This document shows, piece after piece, positions 19,330 to 27,819 of a stretch of 64,000 nt of DNA. The number at the start of each line of letters is the position of its first letter. Position 1 is the first letter of the stretch. The translations under genes and the position numbers were made by a program. Source of the DNA: DASPHG01 sp963748315 (lineage in GTDB: Bacteria > Actinomycetota > Thermoleophilia > Solirubrobacterales > Thermoleophilaceae); assembly GCA_963748315.1 (NCBI GenBank), contig CAVVIK010000005.1, positions 623,902 through 687,901 of the forward strand, read 5' to 3'. The notes under the pieces were generated by a model. The model was not told the DNA's origin and did no database searches. It worked only from the letters and a program-made list of their open reading frames with translations.

Positions 19330-20579
19330 TCCTGAGACTCCGCGACGGCGGACGCCAGAACTGACTTAAGAACTTCGTCGACGGTCGCGACTGTTTGCTG
19401 GTCGCCCGACTCCATGTGCTTCAGCGTGAAGCCGTCGTCCTCGACGATCACGGTCCACTCTGCACCGAGCTGGTCTGCGCGCTTCAGCTGTCCCTTCAGC
19501 GAGCGACCAGCGTCGCCAAGCTCGTGTGGAACCCCCTCCCGCCGCGAGTCGCGCGCGAATCGGAACGCCGTCTTCCGCCGTTCCGGCTTCGGGATTGCGA
19601 TGAACAGCATCGGGTGTCTCCAGTGGGTGCCGCTGCCGGCTGCGAGCAAGATCCGCTCGACCCCAGCCGCCCACCCGACACCCGGCGTGGGCGGCCCGCC
19701 GAGCTGCTTGACGAGCCCGTCGTAGCGGCCGCCTCCGGCCACCCCGGACTGTGCGCCGAGCGCGTCGCTCGTGAACTCGAACACCGTCCGCGTGTAGTAG
19801 TCGAGCCCGCGGACAAGCGCCGGATCGACCTCGTAAGCAATCCCGACTTCATCGAGGAGCTCCTTCACCTCCTCGAAGTGCTCGGCGTCGTCCGGGGCGA
19901 GCCGCTCAATCAGCTTCGGTGCGTCGCGCATGACCGCCTGCGTGCGGGCGTCTGCTGAGTCGAAGGCGCGTAGCGGGTTCGCGTCGATCCGGCCGTGAAC
20001 GTCCGGCGAGAGCTCATCCGCACGTGACCTGAGGAAAGTCTTGAGCTCCTCGCCGTACTCGCGCCGCGTGTCAGCCGTTCCGAGGCTCGAGATCCGCAAC
20101 CGGACGTCGCGCGCCCCTGCGTGCTCGAGCAGCTCCGCCAGCAGCGCGATCAGCTCGGCGTCGAGCGCCGGGTCGTCGGAGCCGAGGGCCTCGGCGCCGA
20201 TCTGCGTGAACTGGCGAAACCGGCCGGCTTGCGGTGCCTCGTGGCGGAAGAAGGGCCCCCAGTACCAGAGCTTTACCGGCTGCGGTCGCTTGTGCATGCC
20301 ATGCTCGATGTAGGCGCGGCAGATCGGCGCGGTCCCCTCGGGTCGCAGGGTCAGCGACCGGCCGCCCATGTCTTCGAACGTGAACATCTCCTTCTGGACG
20401 ATGTCCGTCGACTCGCCGACGCCGCGTGCGAAGAGCTCGGTGTCCTCGAAAATCGGCGTCTCGATGTATCCGTAGCCGGCGTAATCGAGTCGGCCGCGGC
20501 AAGCCATGCCGAGCACAAGACGCGGAGTGTCTTGCTCCGGCAGCACGTCGAAGGTGCCCTTCGGCGCCTGGAGGCTCAG
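19326..20579 (-). CDS. hisS: Histidyl-tRNA synthetase, apparent CTG start
   Basis: Charges tRNA-His; class II. Family motifs are GYGYIETPIFEDTELF, LTLRPEGTAPICRAYIEHG, FRHEAPQAGRFRQFTQIGAEA, RGLDYYTRTVFEFTSD and GGGRYDGL. The conserved N-terminal QAPKGTFDVLPEQ lies upstream of the first canonical in-frame start (GTG 20546), which would delete it. The only plausible initiation codon that keeps it is CTG 20577-20579, overlapping the upstream TGA (CTGA), with GGAG 8 nt upstream. About 417 residues. No frameshift is needed. Confidence 0.93.
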   Translation of the reverse strand: MSLQAPKGTFDVLPEQDTPRLVLGMACRGRLDYAGYGYIETPIFEDTELFARGVGESTDIVQKEMFTFEDMGGRSLTLRPEGTAPICRAYIEHGMHKRPQPVKLWYWGPFFRHEAPQAGRFRQFTQIGAEALGSDDPALDAELIALLAELLEHAGARDVRLRISSLGTADTRREYGEELKTFLRSRADELSPDVHGRIDANPLRAFDSADARTQAVMRDAPKLIERLAPDDAEHFEEVKELLDEVGIAYEVDPALVRGLDYYTRTVFEFTSDALGAQSGVAGGGRYDGLVKQLGGPPTPGVGWAAGVERILLAAGSGTHWRHPMLFIAIPKPERRKTAFRFARDSRREGVPHELGDAGRSLKGQLKRADQLGAEWTVIVEDDGFTLKHMESGDQQTVATVDEVLKSVLASAVAESQE

Positions 20580-21214
20580 CGGGCCAGCTCCGCCAGGAAC
20601 GGGTTGCTCGTGCGCTCGGCCCCGAGCGTCGTGATGCCCATGTGGCCGGGATAGACGGTCGTCTCCCCGGGCAGCGAGTCGACGAGGCCGCGGATCGAGT
20701 CGAGCAGCGTCGGCCAGTCGCCGCCGGGTAGGTCGGTCCGCCCGACCGAGCCCTGGAAGAGGACGTCGCCCGAGAAGACCACCTGCTCGTCGGGGATCGA
20801 GTAAGTGACGTGCCCGGGGCTGTGGCCGGGAGTGAAGATGACGTCGATCTCGAACCCGGCGAGCTCGAGCCGCTCGCCGCCGGCGAGCGTGCGCTCGGCC
20901 TCATACGACTCGTACGGGCCGAACCCGGGCCACGGGACGAAGCTCATGATGTCCGCGAGGACCGGCCGCTCGATCTCGGGTACCCACACCTCGGCCCCGG
21001 TGGCCTTGGCGACCGGGGCGACCGCGCCCACGTGGTCGAAGTGCGTGTGGGTCAACAGGATCCCTTCGAGCTCGACGCCGAGCTCGTCGATCGCGCTCAG
21101 GAGCCTCGGCGCCTCCTCGCCCGGATCGACGATCAGAGCCTTGTCGGAGCCGTCGCGCTTGAAGATGAAGCAGTTCTCCATCACGGGGCCGACGGTGAGC
21201 ATCTGCACGTCCAT
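20576..21214 (-). CDS. Metallo-beta-lactamase fold hydrolase, glyoxalase II-like
   Basis: About 212 residues with the dinuclear zinc motif THTHFDHVGA, then TPGHSPGHVTY and VVFSGDVLFQGSVGRTDLPGG and a final YPGHMGITTLG. This is the pattern of the YcbL/glyoxalase II-like branch. The start ATG 21212-21214 gives MDVQMLTVGPVMENCFIF, the usual beginning; the longer frame upstream is spurious. MBL genes beside hisS are common in actinobacteria, but the substrate is unknown. Its stop overlaps the hisS CTG. Confidence 0.9.
   Translation of the reverse strand: MDVQMLTVGPVMENCFIFKRDGSDKALIVDPGEEAPRLLSAIDELGVELEGILLTHTHFDHVGAVAPVAKATGAEVWVPEIERPVLADIMSFVPWPGFGPYESYEAERTLAGGERLELAGFEIDVIFTPGHSPGHVTYSIPDEQVVFSGDVLFQGSVGRTDLPGGDWPTLLDSIRGLVDSLPGETTVYPGHMGITTLGAERTSNPFLAELAR
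20588..20591 (-). promoter_or_regulatory. Shine-Dalgarno GGAG supporting the hisS CTG start
   Basis: On the minus strand GGAG lies 8 nt before CTG 20579 and inside the end of the preceding gene. The GTG at 20546 has no comparable site, and starting there would remove the QAPKGTFDV motif conserved in HisRS. Confidence 0.55.
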
Positions 21215-21225
21215 GGCTGCTGAGG

Positions 21226-21564
21226 CTACCTCTGCTTCTGCCGCTGCCGCCGCTCGTAGAGCCACTTGTCCATGTAGTAGCCCGACGGCACATACAGCGC
21301 GAAGGCGAAGGCGGCGAGCGCGATTGCCCCACCGATGGGCTGGCCCAGGACGAGTGCCGCGATCACGGCGAAGATGAGCGAGGCGATCGCCGCCCGGTTC
21401 ATGGCTCCGCGCCACGTAGGCGGCTGGTCCATGCGGTCCTGCCGGCGCTGCGCCGCGGTCTTCTTGACCTCGGAGCCGGTCGGCGGACGGCCGGTCCGGC
21501 CGCGCGCCTCGATCGTGCCGGCGGCGGTCCCTCGGTGCTTGCGCTTGCGCTTCGTCTGGGCCAC
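21226..21564 (-). CDS. Small two-span membrane protein, unknown function
   Basis: 112 residues. A basic hydrophilic N-half (TKRKRKHRG) is followed by two membrane helices (AAIASLIFAVIAALVL and IGGAIALAAFAFALYV) and a basic tail (YERRQRQKQR). The first base of its start codon region overlaps the ftcD stop, so it is coupled to ftcD and precedes the MBL gene by 11 bp. I recognise no named family. Confidence 0.7.
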   Translation of the reverse strand: MAQTKRKRKHRGTAAGTIEARGRTGRPPTGSEVKKTAAQRRQDRMDQPPTWRGAMNRAAIASLIFAVIAALVLGQPIGGAIALAAFAFALYVPSGYYMDKWLYERRQRQKQR

Positions 21565-22424
21565 TAGTCGAGAGAGGCTAAAGCCTCCTCGATCAGGTGA
21601 AGCTCAGGATCGAACCCGCGCAACGGCACATCGTCGGGAAAACCGGCAAACGCAGCGCGCGGGGCGAGCCCGACGAGCTCGGCCTCGGCCACGGGCGCGC
21701 GCTCACGCACGCGCGCGACAAGACCAGCGAGCGGCACGGCCACGGGGTCGTGAACGTTGAACGAGACCTGCGCGCGCCCGCGCGCGGGTAGTAAGAGGCC
21801 GATCGCGCGGACCCCCTGCGGGCCCCCGCCCGCCTCGCGGAGCTCGGCCGCGATCGCGCGTGCCAGCTCGACGTCGTCGGTGTCCAGGTCGACGTTGAAT
21901 GCCGCAAGCGGCGGGCGCGCGGTCACGAGCACCGCGCCCGCCGTCGGATGGGGCTCGGGCGGGCCATAGTCGGGCGCGATCTCGCCGGACTGCATCCGCA
22001 CCGTGAGCCCCTCGAGCCCGCCCGCACGGACGTCGGCGCGCTCCCGGCCGCGGGCAAGCGCCCCGTAGAGGAACACCGGCAGCTCGAGCTCGTCGCCGAT
22101 CAGGGCCGCGGCGGTCAGCGCAGCCGCGATCGCGGCTCCGCGCCCGTCCGAGTCCAGGTGGACGACGGGCGCGACGTCGATCGCGCCGACGTGCGGGTGG
22201 AGGCCCTCGTGCCGCGAGAGGTCGATCGCGGTCACCGCCTCGCGCGCACCCGCGAGAAGCCCCTCCGCGATCTCGGCCTGCTCGCCGGCGAAGCTGAGCA
22301 CCGACCGGCCGTGGTCCGGATCGGAGTGCACGTCGAGGAGCCGGAGCGCGCCGAAGGCGCCCGCCAGACGCTCGATCGTCGCGCGATCGCGCCCCTCGCT
22401 CACGTTCGGAACCGCCAGCAGCAC
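21564..22424 (-). CDS. ftcD: Glutamate formimidoyltransferase FtcD (transferase domain only)
   Basis: Transfers the formimino group from formiminoglutamate to tetrahydrofolate in histidine breakdown. 286 residues cover the N- and C-subdomains of the transferase (AVPNVSEGRD start, LDVHSDPDHGRSVLSFAG, GLHPHVGAIDVAPVVHL, QVSFNVHDP). The cyclodeaminase domain of vertebrate FTCD is absent, as usual in bacteria. No other hut gene is nearby. It is the first gene of the operon that continues through hisS and aspS; the tRNA-Met starts divergently 21 bp away. Confidence 0.92.
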   Translation of the reverse strand: MLLAVPNVSEGRDRATIERLAGAFGALRLLDVHSDPDHGRSVLSFAGEQAEIAEGLLAGAREAVTAIDLSRHEGLHPHVGAIDVAPVVHLDSDGRGAAIAAALTAAALIGDELELPVFLYGALARGRERADVRAGGLEGLTVRMQSGEIAPDYGPPEPHPTAGAVLVTARPPLAAFNVDLDTDDVELARAIAAELREAGGGPQGVRAIGLLLPARGRAQVSFNVHDPVAVPLAGLVARVRERAPVAEAELVGLAPRAAFAGFPDDVPLRGFDPELHLIEEALASLD

Positions 22425-22445
22425 GGTCTAAGCTTGCCGCACCTT

Positions 22446-22518
22446 GGCTGGGTAGCTCAGCTGGTTAGAGCGCACGACTCATAATCGTGAGGTCGGGAGT
22501 TCGAGTCTCCCCCCAGCT
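22446..22518 (+). tRNA. tRNA with CAT anticodon (Met, or Ile2 if lysidine-modified)
   Basis: A full cloverleaf is drawable. Acceptor GGCTGGG (22446-22452) pairs with CCCAGCT (22512-22518, terminal G-T). The D-arm is GCTC/GAGC, and the anticodon stem CACGA/TCGTG has loop CTCATAA with anticodon CAT at 22480-22482. The T-arm is GGGAG TTCGAGT CTCCC. The 3' CCA is not encoded. The anticodon alone does not separate elongator Met from Ile2; it lacks the initiator hallmark of three G-C pairs in the anticodon stem. Confidence 0.95.
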
Positions 22519-22551
22519 ATTGCCTGCGCGGGGCCGCATAGGCTGCCCCCG

Positions 22552-23565
22552 GTGAAGATCCTCGTTGTCAGCCAGATGTGGCCGAGCGAGGCGGACCCGG
22601 ACTTCGGCTCGTTCGTCGCGCAGGTCTGCCGCGCGCTCGAGTCGCAGGGCCACGAGCTCGAGGTGGTGGCGATCGACCGGCGCGGCCTCGGGAGGGCGAA
22701 GTACCTCCGCCTGGCCCGGGATGCCCGGCGCGCGGCGAAGCGGTTCCAGCCCGACGTCGTCTACGCGCACTTCCTGACCTTCGCGGGGCCGGCCGCGGCG
22801 CGCGCCGCGCGAGTGGTGGGCGCGCCGCTCGTGCTCACGGCGCACGGCACCGACGTCGGGAACGTCGAGCGCAGCCGGCTCGCCAAGGCGCTCACGCGCC
22901 GGGCGACGAATCGCGCAAGCCGCGTGATCGCGGTCTCCGACTGGCTGCGGATGCGGCTCGTGGCCGAGATGCCGGAGCTCGCGGAGAGGACCGACGTCAT
23001 CGACTGCGGCGTCGACATGGAGCTGTTTCAGCCGCGCGACAGCCACGAGGCACGCGTGCGCGTCGGCTGGGAAGGCGAGCCGCCGTACTACCTCTTCGTC
23101 GGAACGCTCGACGAGCGCAAGCACGTCCTTCCCCTCGTGCACGCCTTTACGCGCATCGGCGAAGGCAGTCTGGCGATCGTCGGCTCCGGGCCGCTGCGCG
23201 ACGAGCTCTGGGACCGCCCGCGCGTCAAGCTCTGCGGGCCCGTCCCCCACGCCCAGGTCGCGGAGTGGATGACGGCCGCCGACTATGTATGCCAGCCGAC
23301 CGACGGCGAGGCCTTCGGGCAGGTGCTGCTAGAGGCGATGGCCTGCGAGCGGTCCGTGCTGGGCACCACGCGCGGAGGGCCACCCGAGTTCGTGCCCCGG
23401 GACGCCGGCGTGCTGGTCGATCCGACCGAGGAGGGCGAGATCGAGCGCGGGCTGCGCGAGCTCGCCGCGTACCCGAGCCCCAACCCGGCGGCGCGTGAAG
23501 CCGCGAGCGCGCACGACGTGCGCGTGCAGGCGGAGCGGATCGGGAAAATCCTCGGCAGTGCATGA
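22552..23565 (+). CDS. Glycosyltransferase, GT4 family (GT-B fold)
   Basis: 337 residues with two Rossmann-like lobes. The N-lobe includes ILVVSQMWPSEADPDFGSFV, YAHFLTFAGP and LTAHGTDVGN. The C-lobe has YLFVGTLDERK, LAIVGSGPLRDEL and the nucleotide-sugar EX7E-type motif in PTDGEAFGQVLLEAMAC. It probably builds a cell-surface glycan or glycolipid; donor and acceptor are unknown. GTG 22552 is the start. Its TGA overlaps the ligD ATG, so the two are co-transcribed, probably by chance of operon packing. Confidence 0.88.
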   Translation: MKILVVSQMWPSEADPDFGSFVAQVCRALESQGHELEVVAIDRRGLGRAKYLRLARDARRAAKRFQPDVVYAHFLTFAGPAAARAARVVGAPLVLTAHGTDVGNVERSRLAKALTRRATNRASRVIAVSDWLRMRLVAEMPELAERTDVIDCGVDMELFQPRDSHEARVRVGWEGEPPYYLFVGTLDERKHVLPLVHAFTRIGEGSLAIVGSGPLRDELWDRPRVKLCGPVPHAQVAEWMTAADYVCQPTDGEAFGQVLLEAMACERSVLGTTRGGPPEFVPRDAGVLVDPTEEGEIERGLRELAAYPSPNPAAREAASAHDVRVQAERIGKILGSA

Positions 23566-25811
23566 GCAAGCCGAAGCTCAAGGACTACGAAAAGAAGCGC
23601 GACTTCAAGCGCACGCCTGAGCCTGGCGCCGGCGGCGACGGGCAGGCCGGCGACCTGCCGCGGTTCGTCGTGCAGGAGCACCATGCGACCCGGCTCCACT
23701 GGGACCTGCGACTCGAGCACGACGGCGCGCTCGCATCGTGGGCGGTGCCGAACGGGATCCCGGAGGACCCGGACGAGAACCGCAAGGCGGTGCACACGGA
23801 GGACCACCCGCTCGAGTACCTGACGTTCGAGGGCCAGATCCCGGAGGGCAATTACGGCGCCGGCAAGATGATGATCTGGGACACCGGCACCTACGAGCTG
23901 CACAAGTGGGAGTCGCGCAAGGTCATCGTCACGTTCCACGGCGAGCGGCTGCAGGGGAGGTACGCGCTCTTCCAGGCCGGACGCAGCGAGAAGGACTGGC
24001 TGATCCACCGCATGGACCCCGCCGCCGACCCGGGCCGCGAGCCAATACCCGAGCACATCGTCCCGATGATGGCGAGGCTCGGCAAGCTGCCGGCGAAGGA
24101 CGACGGGTGGGCGTACGAGATCAAATGGGACGGCGTGCGCGCGATCGCGTACTCGGAGCCGGGGCGGCTCCGGCTCGAGAGCCGCAACCTCAACGACATC
24201 ACCGCGCAGTATCCGGAGCTCCGGCGGCTCAACCGCGCGCTCAGCTCGCACAGCGCGGTCCTCGACGGTGAGATCGTCGCATTCGACCCCGACGGGAAAC
24301 CGAGCTTCGAGCGGCTCCAGCAGCGGATGCACCTGACCGGCGAAGCGGAGATCCGCCGCCGCGCCGAGGCCTACCCCGTCGTGTACGTCATCTTCGATCT
24401 GCTGCACCTCGACGGGCACGACCTGATGGGGCTGCCGTATTCCGAACGCCGAGCACGGCTCGAGGAGCTGGGCCTCGACGGGCCCGCGTGGCAGACGCCC
24501 TCGCACAGCATCGGCGGCGGCAAGCGGCTGCTCCAGGCGACTGCAAAGCAGGGCCTCGAGGGGATCATGGCCAAGCGCCTCGACTGCCCCTACGAGCCGG
24601 GCAAGCGAGCGAGCCACTGGATCAAGGTGAAGACAAAGCAGCGCCAGGAGCTCGTGATCGGCGGCTGGCTCGCGGGCGAAGGACGGCGCTCGGGGGAGAT
24701 CGGCGCCCTGCTGACGGGCTACTACGAGGGCGATGAGTTCCGCTTCGCCGGCAAGGTGGGCACCGGCTTCGGTGAGAAGGAGCTCGCGATGCTCGGGCGC
24801 GAGCTCGCACCGCTCGAGCGCGACACCTCGCCGTTCGTCGGCAAGCAGCCCCAGAAGGACGCGCGCTTCGTCGAGCCCAAGCTGGTCGCTGAAGTCGAGT
24901 TCACCGAGTGGACGAAGGAGGGGCTTCTGCGCCACCCCTCATACAAAGGCCTGCGCGATGACAAGCCGGCCGAGCAGGTCGTGCGCGAGGTCGCTCAGGA
25001 GCCTGCGCCGCCGGAACCGCCGCGAAAGATCAAGCGCACCAACGTCGACAAGGTCCTGTTCCCCGAGACCGGCTTCACCAAGGGCGAGTTGATCTCTTAC
25101 TACGAGCGAATCGGCGAGGTGATCCTCCCGCACCTACACGGACGGCTCGTCAGCGTCAAGCGCTACCCGAGTGGCGTCGAGGGCAAGAAGTGGTGGGAGC
25201 GCGACCACCGAATCGACGACCTTCCGACGCTGCTCGAGTTCGCGAACAAGGCGGCGATCGAGCTCCACCCCGTGCTCGCGCTCGCGGACGCGGCCGAGCG
25301 GCCGACGTTCCTCGTCTTCGACCTCGACCCGGGCCCGCCGGCGGGCCTCGAGCTGTGTTGCAAGGTCGCGCTGGCCCTGCGCGGCCTGTTCTCCGAGCTC
25401 GGGCTGGAGAGCTTTGCCAAGACCTCGGGCGGCAAGGGAATGCAGGTGTACGTGCCGCTCAACTCGGACGTCAGCTTCGAGCAGACGAAACCGCTGGCCA
25501 AGGCCGTCGCCGAGACGATGGAGCGGGGCATGCCCGACGTGGTGGTCTCACGCCAGGCGAAGAAGCTGCGCGAGGGCAAGGTCCTCGTCGACTGGGGCCA
25601 GAACGACCCGACGAAGTCGATGGTCTGCGCCTACTCGCTGCGCGGCAAGGAGCGGCCCACTGTCTCGATGCCGGTCGTCTGGGACGAGCTCGACGATCCA
25701 GGTGCGCTGCGTTTCGAGTGGAACGACGCGCTCGAGCGCATCGAGCGTGACGGCGACATCTTCGCGCCCGTCTTGACTCTGAGGCAGACGCTGCCCGCTA
25801 CGGCGCCGTAG
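23562..25811 (+). CDS. ligD: Multifunctional NHEJ DNA ligase LigD (phosphoesterase-ligase-polymerase)
   Basis: Repairs double-strand breaks with Ku. The 749 residues have the order 3'-phosphoesterase (about 10-150: FVVQEHHATRLHWDLRLEHD), ATP-dependent ligase (about 165-470, nucleophile Lys in YEIKWDGVRAI near residue 187; VLDGEIVAFD) and primase-polymerase (from about 489: FTKGELISYYERIG, metal Asps in FDLDPGPP, TSGGKGMQVYVPL). This is the Pseudomonas order, not the POL-PE-LIG order of mycobacteria. No ku gene lies in the window. Confidence 0.96.
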   Translation: MSKPKLKDYEKKRDFKRTPEPGAGGDGQAGDLPRFVVQEHHATRLHWDLRLEHDGALASWAVPNGIPEDPDENRKAVHTEDHPLEYLTFEGQIPEGNYGAGKMMIWDTGTYELHKWESRKVIVTFHGERLQGRYALFQAGRSEKDWLIHRMDPAADPGREPIPEHIVPMMARLGKLPAKDDGWAYEIKWDGVRAIAYSEPGRLRLESRNLNDITAQYPELRRLNRALSSHSAVLDGEIVAFDPDGKPSFERLQQRMHLTGEAEIRRRAEAYPVVYVIFDLLHLDGHDLMGLPYSERRARLEELGLDGPAWQTPSHSIGGGKRLLQATAKQGLEGIMAKRLDCPYEPGKRASHWIKVKTKQRQELVIGGWLAGEGRRSGEIGALLTGYYEGDEFRFAGKVGTGFGEKELAMLGRELAPLERDTSPFVGKQPQKDARFVEPKLVAEVEFTEWTKEGLLRHPSYKGLRDDKPAEQVVREVAQEPAPPEPPRKIKRTNVDKVLFPETGFTKGELISYYERIGEVILPHLHGRLVSVKRYPSGVEGKKWWERDHRIDDLPTLLEFANKAAIELHPVLALADAAERPTFLVFDLDPGPPAGLELCCKVALALRGLFSELGLESFAKTSGGKGMQVYVPLNSDVSFEQTKPLAKAVAETMERGMPDVVVSRQAKKLREGKVLVDWGQNDPTKSMVCAYSLRGKERPTVSMPVVWDELDDPGALRFEWNDALERIERDGDIFAPVLTLRQTLPATAP

Positions 25812-25969
25812 TCGTGCCCGTCCGTCGTGCCCGTCGTGCCGACGGTGCCGGTGGTGCCGCCTTCGACCTCCACGCTCCCGCGGTCCTCGCCACAGCCGCC
25901 CACGGCCGCGCCGAAGCCGGCCCCCAAAACCAGGCTCATGAAAACAACCGCCACCCCGCTCTTCGCCAT
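25798..25969 (-). CDS. Possible tiny Gly/Thr-rich lipoprotein, probable frameshift
   Basis: From ATG 25967-25969 the frame gives a signal (MAKSGVAVVFMSLVLGAGFG) and lipobox AAVGGC, then an acidic stretch and runs of GTTGT. The open frame then runs on antisense through ligD. If one base is missing near 25,820 the protein would instead end GTTTAP with TAG at 25798-25800, a natural 55-60 residue lipoprotein. It is convergent with ligD and overlaps its end by 14 bp. Low confidence. Confidence 0.35.
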
Positions 25970-26040
25970 CCCGCTCCTCGTGTTAGGGAACCCTAATTCC
26001 GGACGCTAACAGAGGCGGCCATCACTTCACTTTGTAAAGT

Positions 26041-26057
26041 AAGGGGTCAGACCCCTT
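26041..26057. repeat. Palindrome AAGGGGTC-A-GACCCCTT at an ABC gene start
   Basis: A perfect 8-bp inverted repeat with a single central A. Its last two bases are the first two of the TTG start codon of the following ABC gene, and it occupies the place of the ribosome binding site. Just upstream is a second small inverted repeat (ACTTTGTAAAGT). It is the same design as the palindrome at 14395-14413. Confidence 0.7.
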
Positions 26058-27819
26058 GAAGACGTTCTGGCGACTCCTCGGATTCCTGCGGCCCTACCGG
26101 AAGGGCGTCCTGGCGTCCTTCGCGCTGGCCGCCGTCGCGATGGGGGCCGGCGTGCTCATCCCCTACCTGGTCGGCCGAACGGTCGACCAGATCCGCTTGG
26201 ACGAGACGAACCTCTGGCCGCTGGCCGCCGCAATCGCCGGCGCAGGGGTGTTGCGGCTCTTCTTCAGCGTCGCCCGCCGCCTGGTCGCCGGCAAGGTCTC
26301 GCTTGGTGTCGAGTTCGACCTGCGCAACCGCATGTACGCGCATCTCCAGTCGCTCGAGCTCGGGTTCTTCGACGGGCAGCAGACAGGGCAGCTGATGTCT
26401 CGCTCGACCGTCGACCTCCAGGCGGTGCGCTTCTTTCTCGGCTACGGCCTCGTCTTCATCCTCCAATCGGCTCTGACGATCCTGATCGCCGCCGCCGTGA
26501 TGCTGGCGGTGAACCCCGGCCTCGCGGCCATTGCGCTGGCGCCCGTCCCGTTCGTGGTCGCGATCGCGGCGCGCTACGGCCGCCTGAACCGGCCGGCGTC
26601 GCAGGAGGTTCAGCAGCGGATCGCCGAGCTCACCGCCGAGGCCGAGGAGAACGTCTCCGGCGTGCGCGTGGTGAAGGCCTTTGCGCAGGAGGAACGCCAG
26701 CTCATCCGCTTCCGGAAGGCTGTCCAGCGCGTGTTCGACCAGTCGATGGTCTCGACGCGGCTGCGCGCGTTCTACAACCCGTTCATCGGCTTCCTCCCCC
26801 AGCTCGGCCTCGCCGCGCTGCTGCTCGTGGGGGGTCGCCAGGCGATCAACGGCTCGATCACGGTCGGCGAGTTCGTCGCGTTCTACGGCTACGTCCTGAT
26901 CCTTACGGGGCCCATGCGGATGCTCGGCATCGCGCTCGGCATGGCCCAGCGCGCGGTGGCATCGGGCGCGCGCGTGTTCGAGATCCTCGACAGGGCGCCG
27001 GAGATGACGACACCCGCCGACGCACCGCCGCTGCCCGCGGGCAGCGGCGCGGTGCAGTTCGACCACGTCACGTTCGCCTATGACGGCGCAGACCCCGTGC
27101 TCCGCGACGTCAGCTTCGACGTCGACGCGGGCGAGACGGTCGCGCTAGTGGGCGCAACCGGCTCGGGCAAGACGACGCTCGCGTCGCTCGTCCCGCGCCT
27201 GTACGACCCGGTCGAGGGTCGCGTGTCGATCGACGGTACGGACGTCTCCACGGTCGACCTGGAATCCCTTCGGCGCGAGATCGCGCTCGTCTCCGACGAC
27301 GCGTTCCTCTTCTCCGCGAGCCTGCGCGAGAACATCGCCTACGCGCGGCCCGACGCGACCGACGAGGAGGTCCTGGACGCCGCGGCGCGCGCCGGGCTGG
27401 CCGAGTTCGTCGAGGCGCTTCCGAACGGCTACGAGACGCGCGTGGGCGAGCGCGGGCTCACGCTCTCCGGCGGACAGCGCCAGCGCGTGGCGATCGCGCG
27501 TGCGCTCGTCGCGAACCCGCGCATCCTGATCCTCGACGACGCCACCTCGAGCGTGGACGCCACGACCGAGTCGCGGATCAAGGAGGCGCTGCGCGAGGTG
27601 ATGCAGGGGCGGACCACCTTTGTGATCGCCCATCGCCTCTCCACGATCTCGCTCGCTGACGAGATCGTCGTGCTCGAGGGCGGCCGGCTCGCGGCGCGCG
27701 GAACGCACGCCGAGCTGCTGGAGTCCTCGCCGCTGTATCGCGAGATCGCGGAGAAGGGCCTGCCCGATGCCGTATTCCTGACCGAGAACCCGGTCGAGCG
27801 CGAGGCGGCGGGGCTGTGA
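26056..27819 (+). CDS. Heterodimeric ABC exporter half, degenerate catalytic site
   Basis: 587 residues: six membrane spans in an exporter-type domain (about 1-320), then the ATPase. Walker A is GATGSGKTTLAS, the signature LSGGQRQRVAIA and the H-loop IAHRLST. Walker B reads ILILDDATSSVD, with Asp where the catalytic Glu should be, so this half supplies the non-hydrolytic site of a heterodimer. The substrate is unknown (lipids or drugs are usual). The start TTG 26056 has no Shine-Dalgarno and sits on a palindrome. Its stop overlaps the partner's GTG. Confidence 0.9.
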   Translation: MKTFWRLLGFLRPYRKGVLASFALAAVAMGAGVLIPYLVGRTVDQIRLDETNLWPLAAAIAGAGVLRLFFSVARRLVAGKVSLGVEFDLRNRMYAHLQSLELGFFDGQQTGQLMSRSTVDLQAVRFFLGYGLVFILQSALTILIAAAVMLAVNPGLAAIALAPVPFVVAIAARYGRLNRPASQEVQQRIAELTAEAEENVSGVRVVKAFAQEERQLIRFRKAVQRVFDQSMVSTRLRAFYNPFIGFLPQLGLAALLLVGGRQAINGSITVGEFVAFYGYVLILTGPMRMLGIALGMAQRAVASGARVFEILDRAPEMTTPADAPPLPAGSGAVQFDHVTFAYDGADPVLRDVSFDVDAGETVALVGATGSGKTTLASLVPRLYDPVEGRVSIDGTDVSTVDLESLRREIALVSDDAFLFSASLRENIAYARPDATDEEVLDAAARAGLAEFVEALPNGYETRVGERGLTLSGGQRQRVAIARALVANPRILILDDATSSVDATTESRIKEALREVMQGRTTFVIAHRLSTISLADEIVVLEGGRLAARGTHAELLESSPLYREIAEKGLPDAVFLTENPVEREAAGL

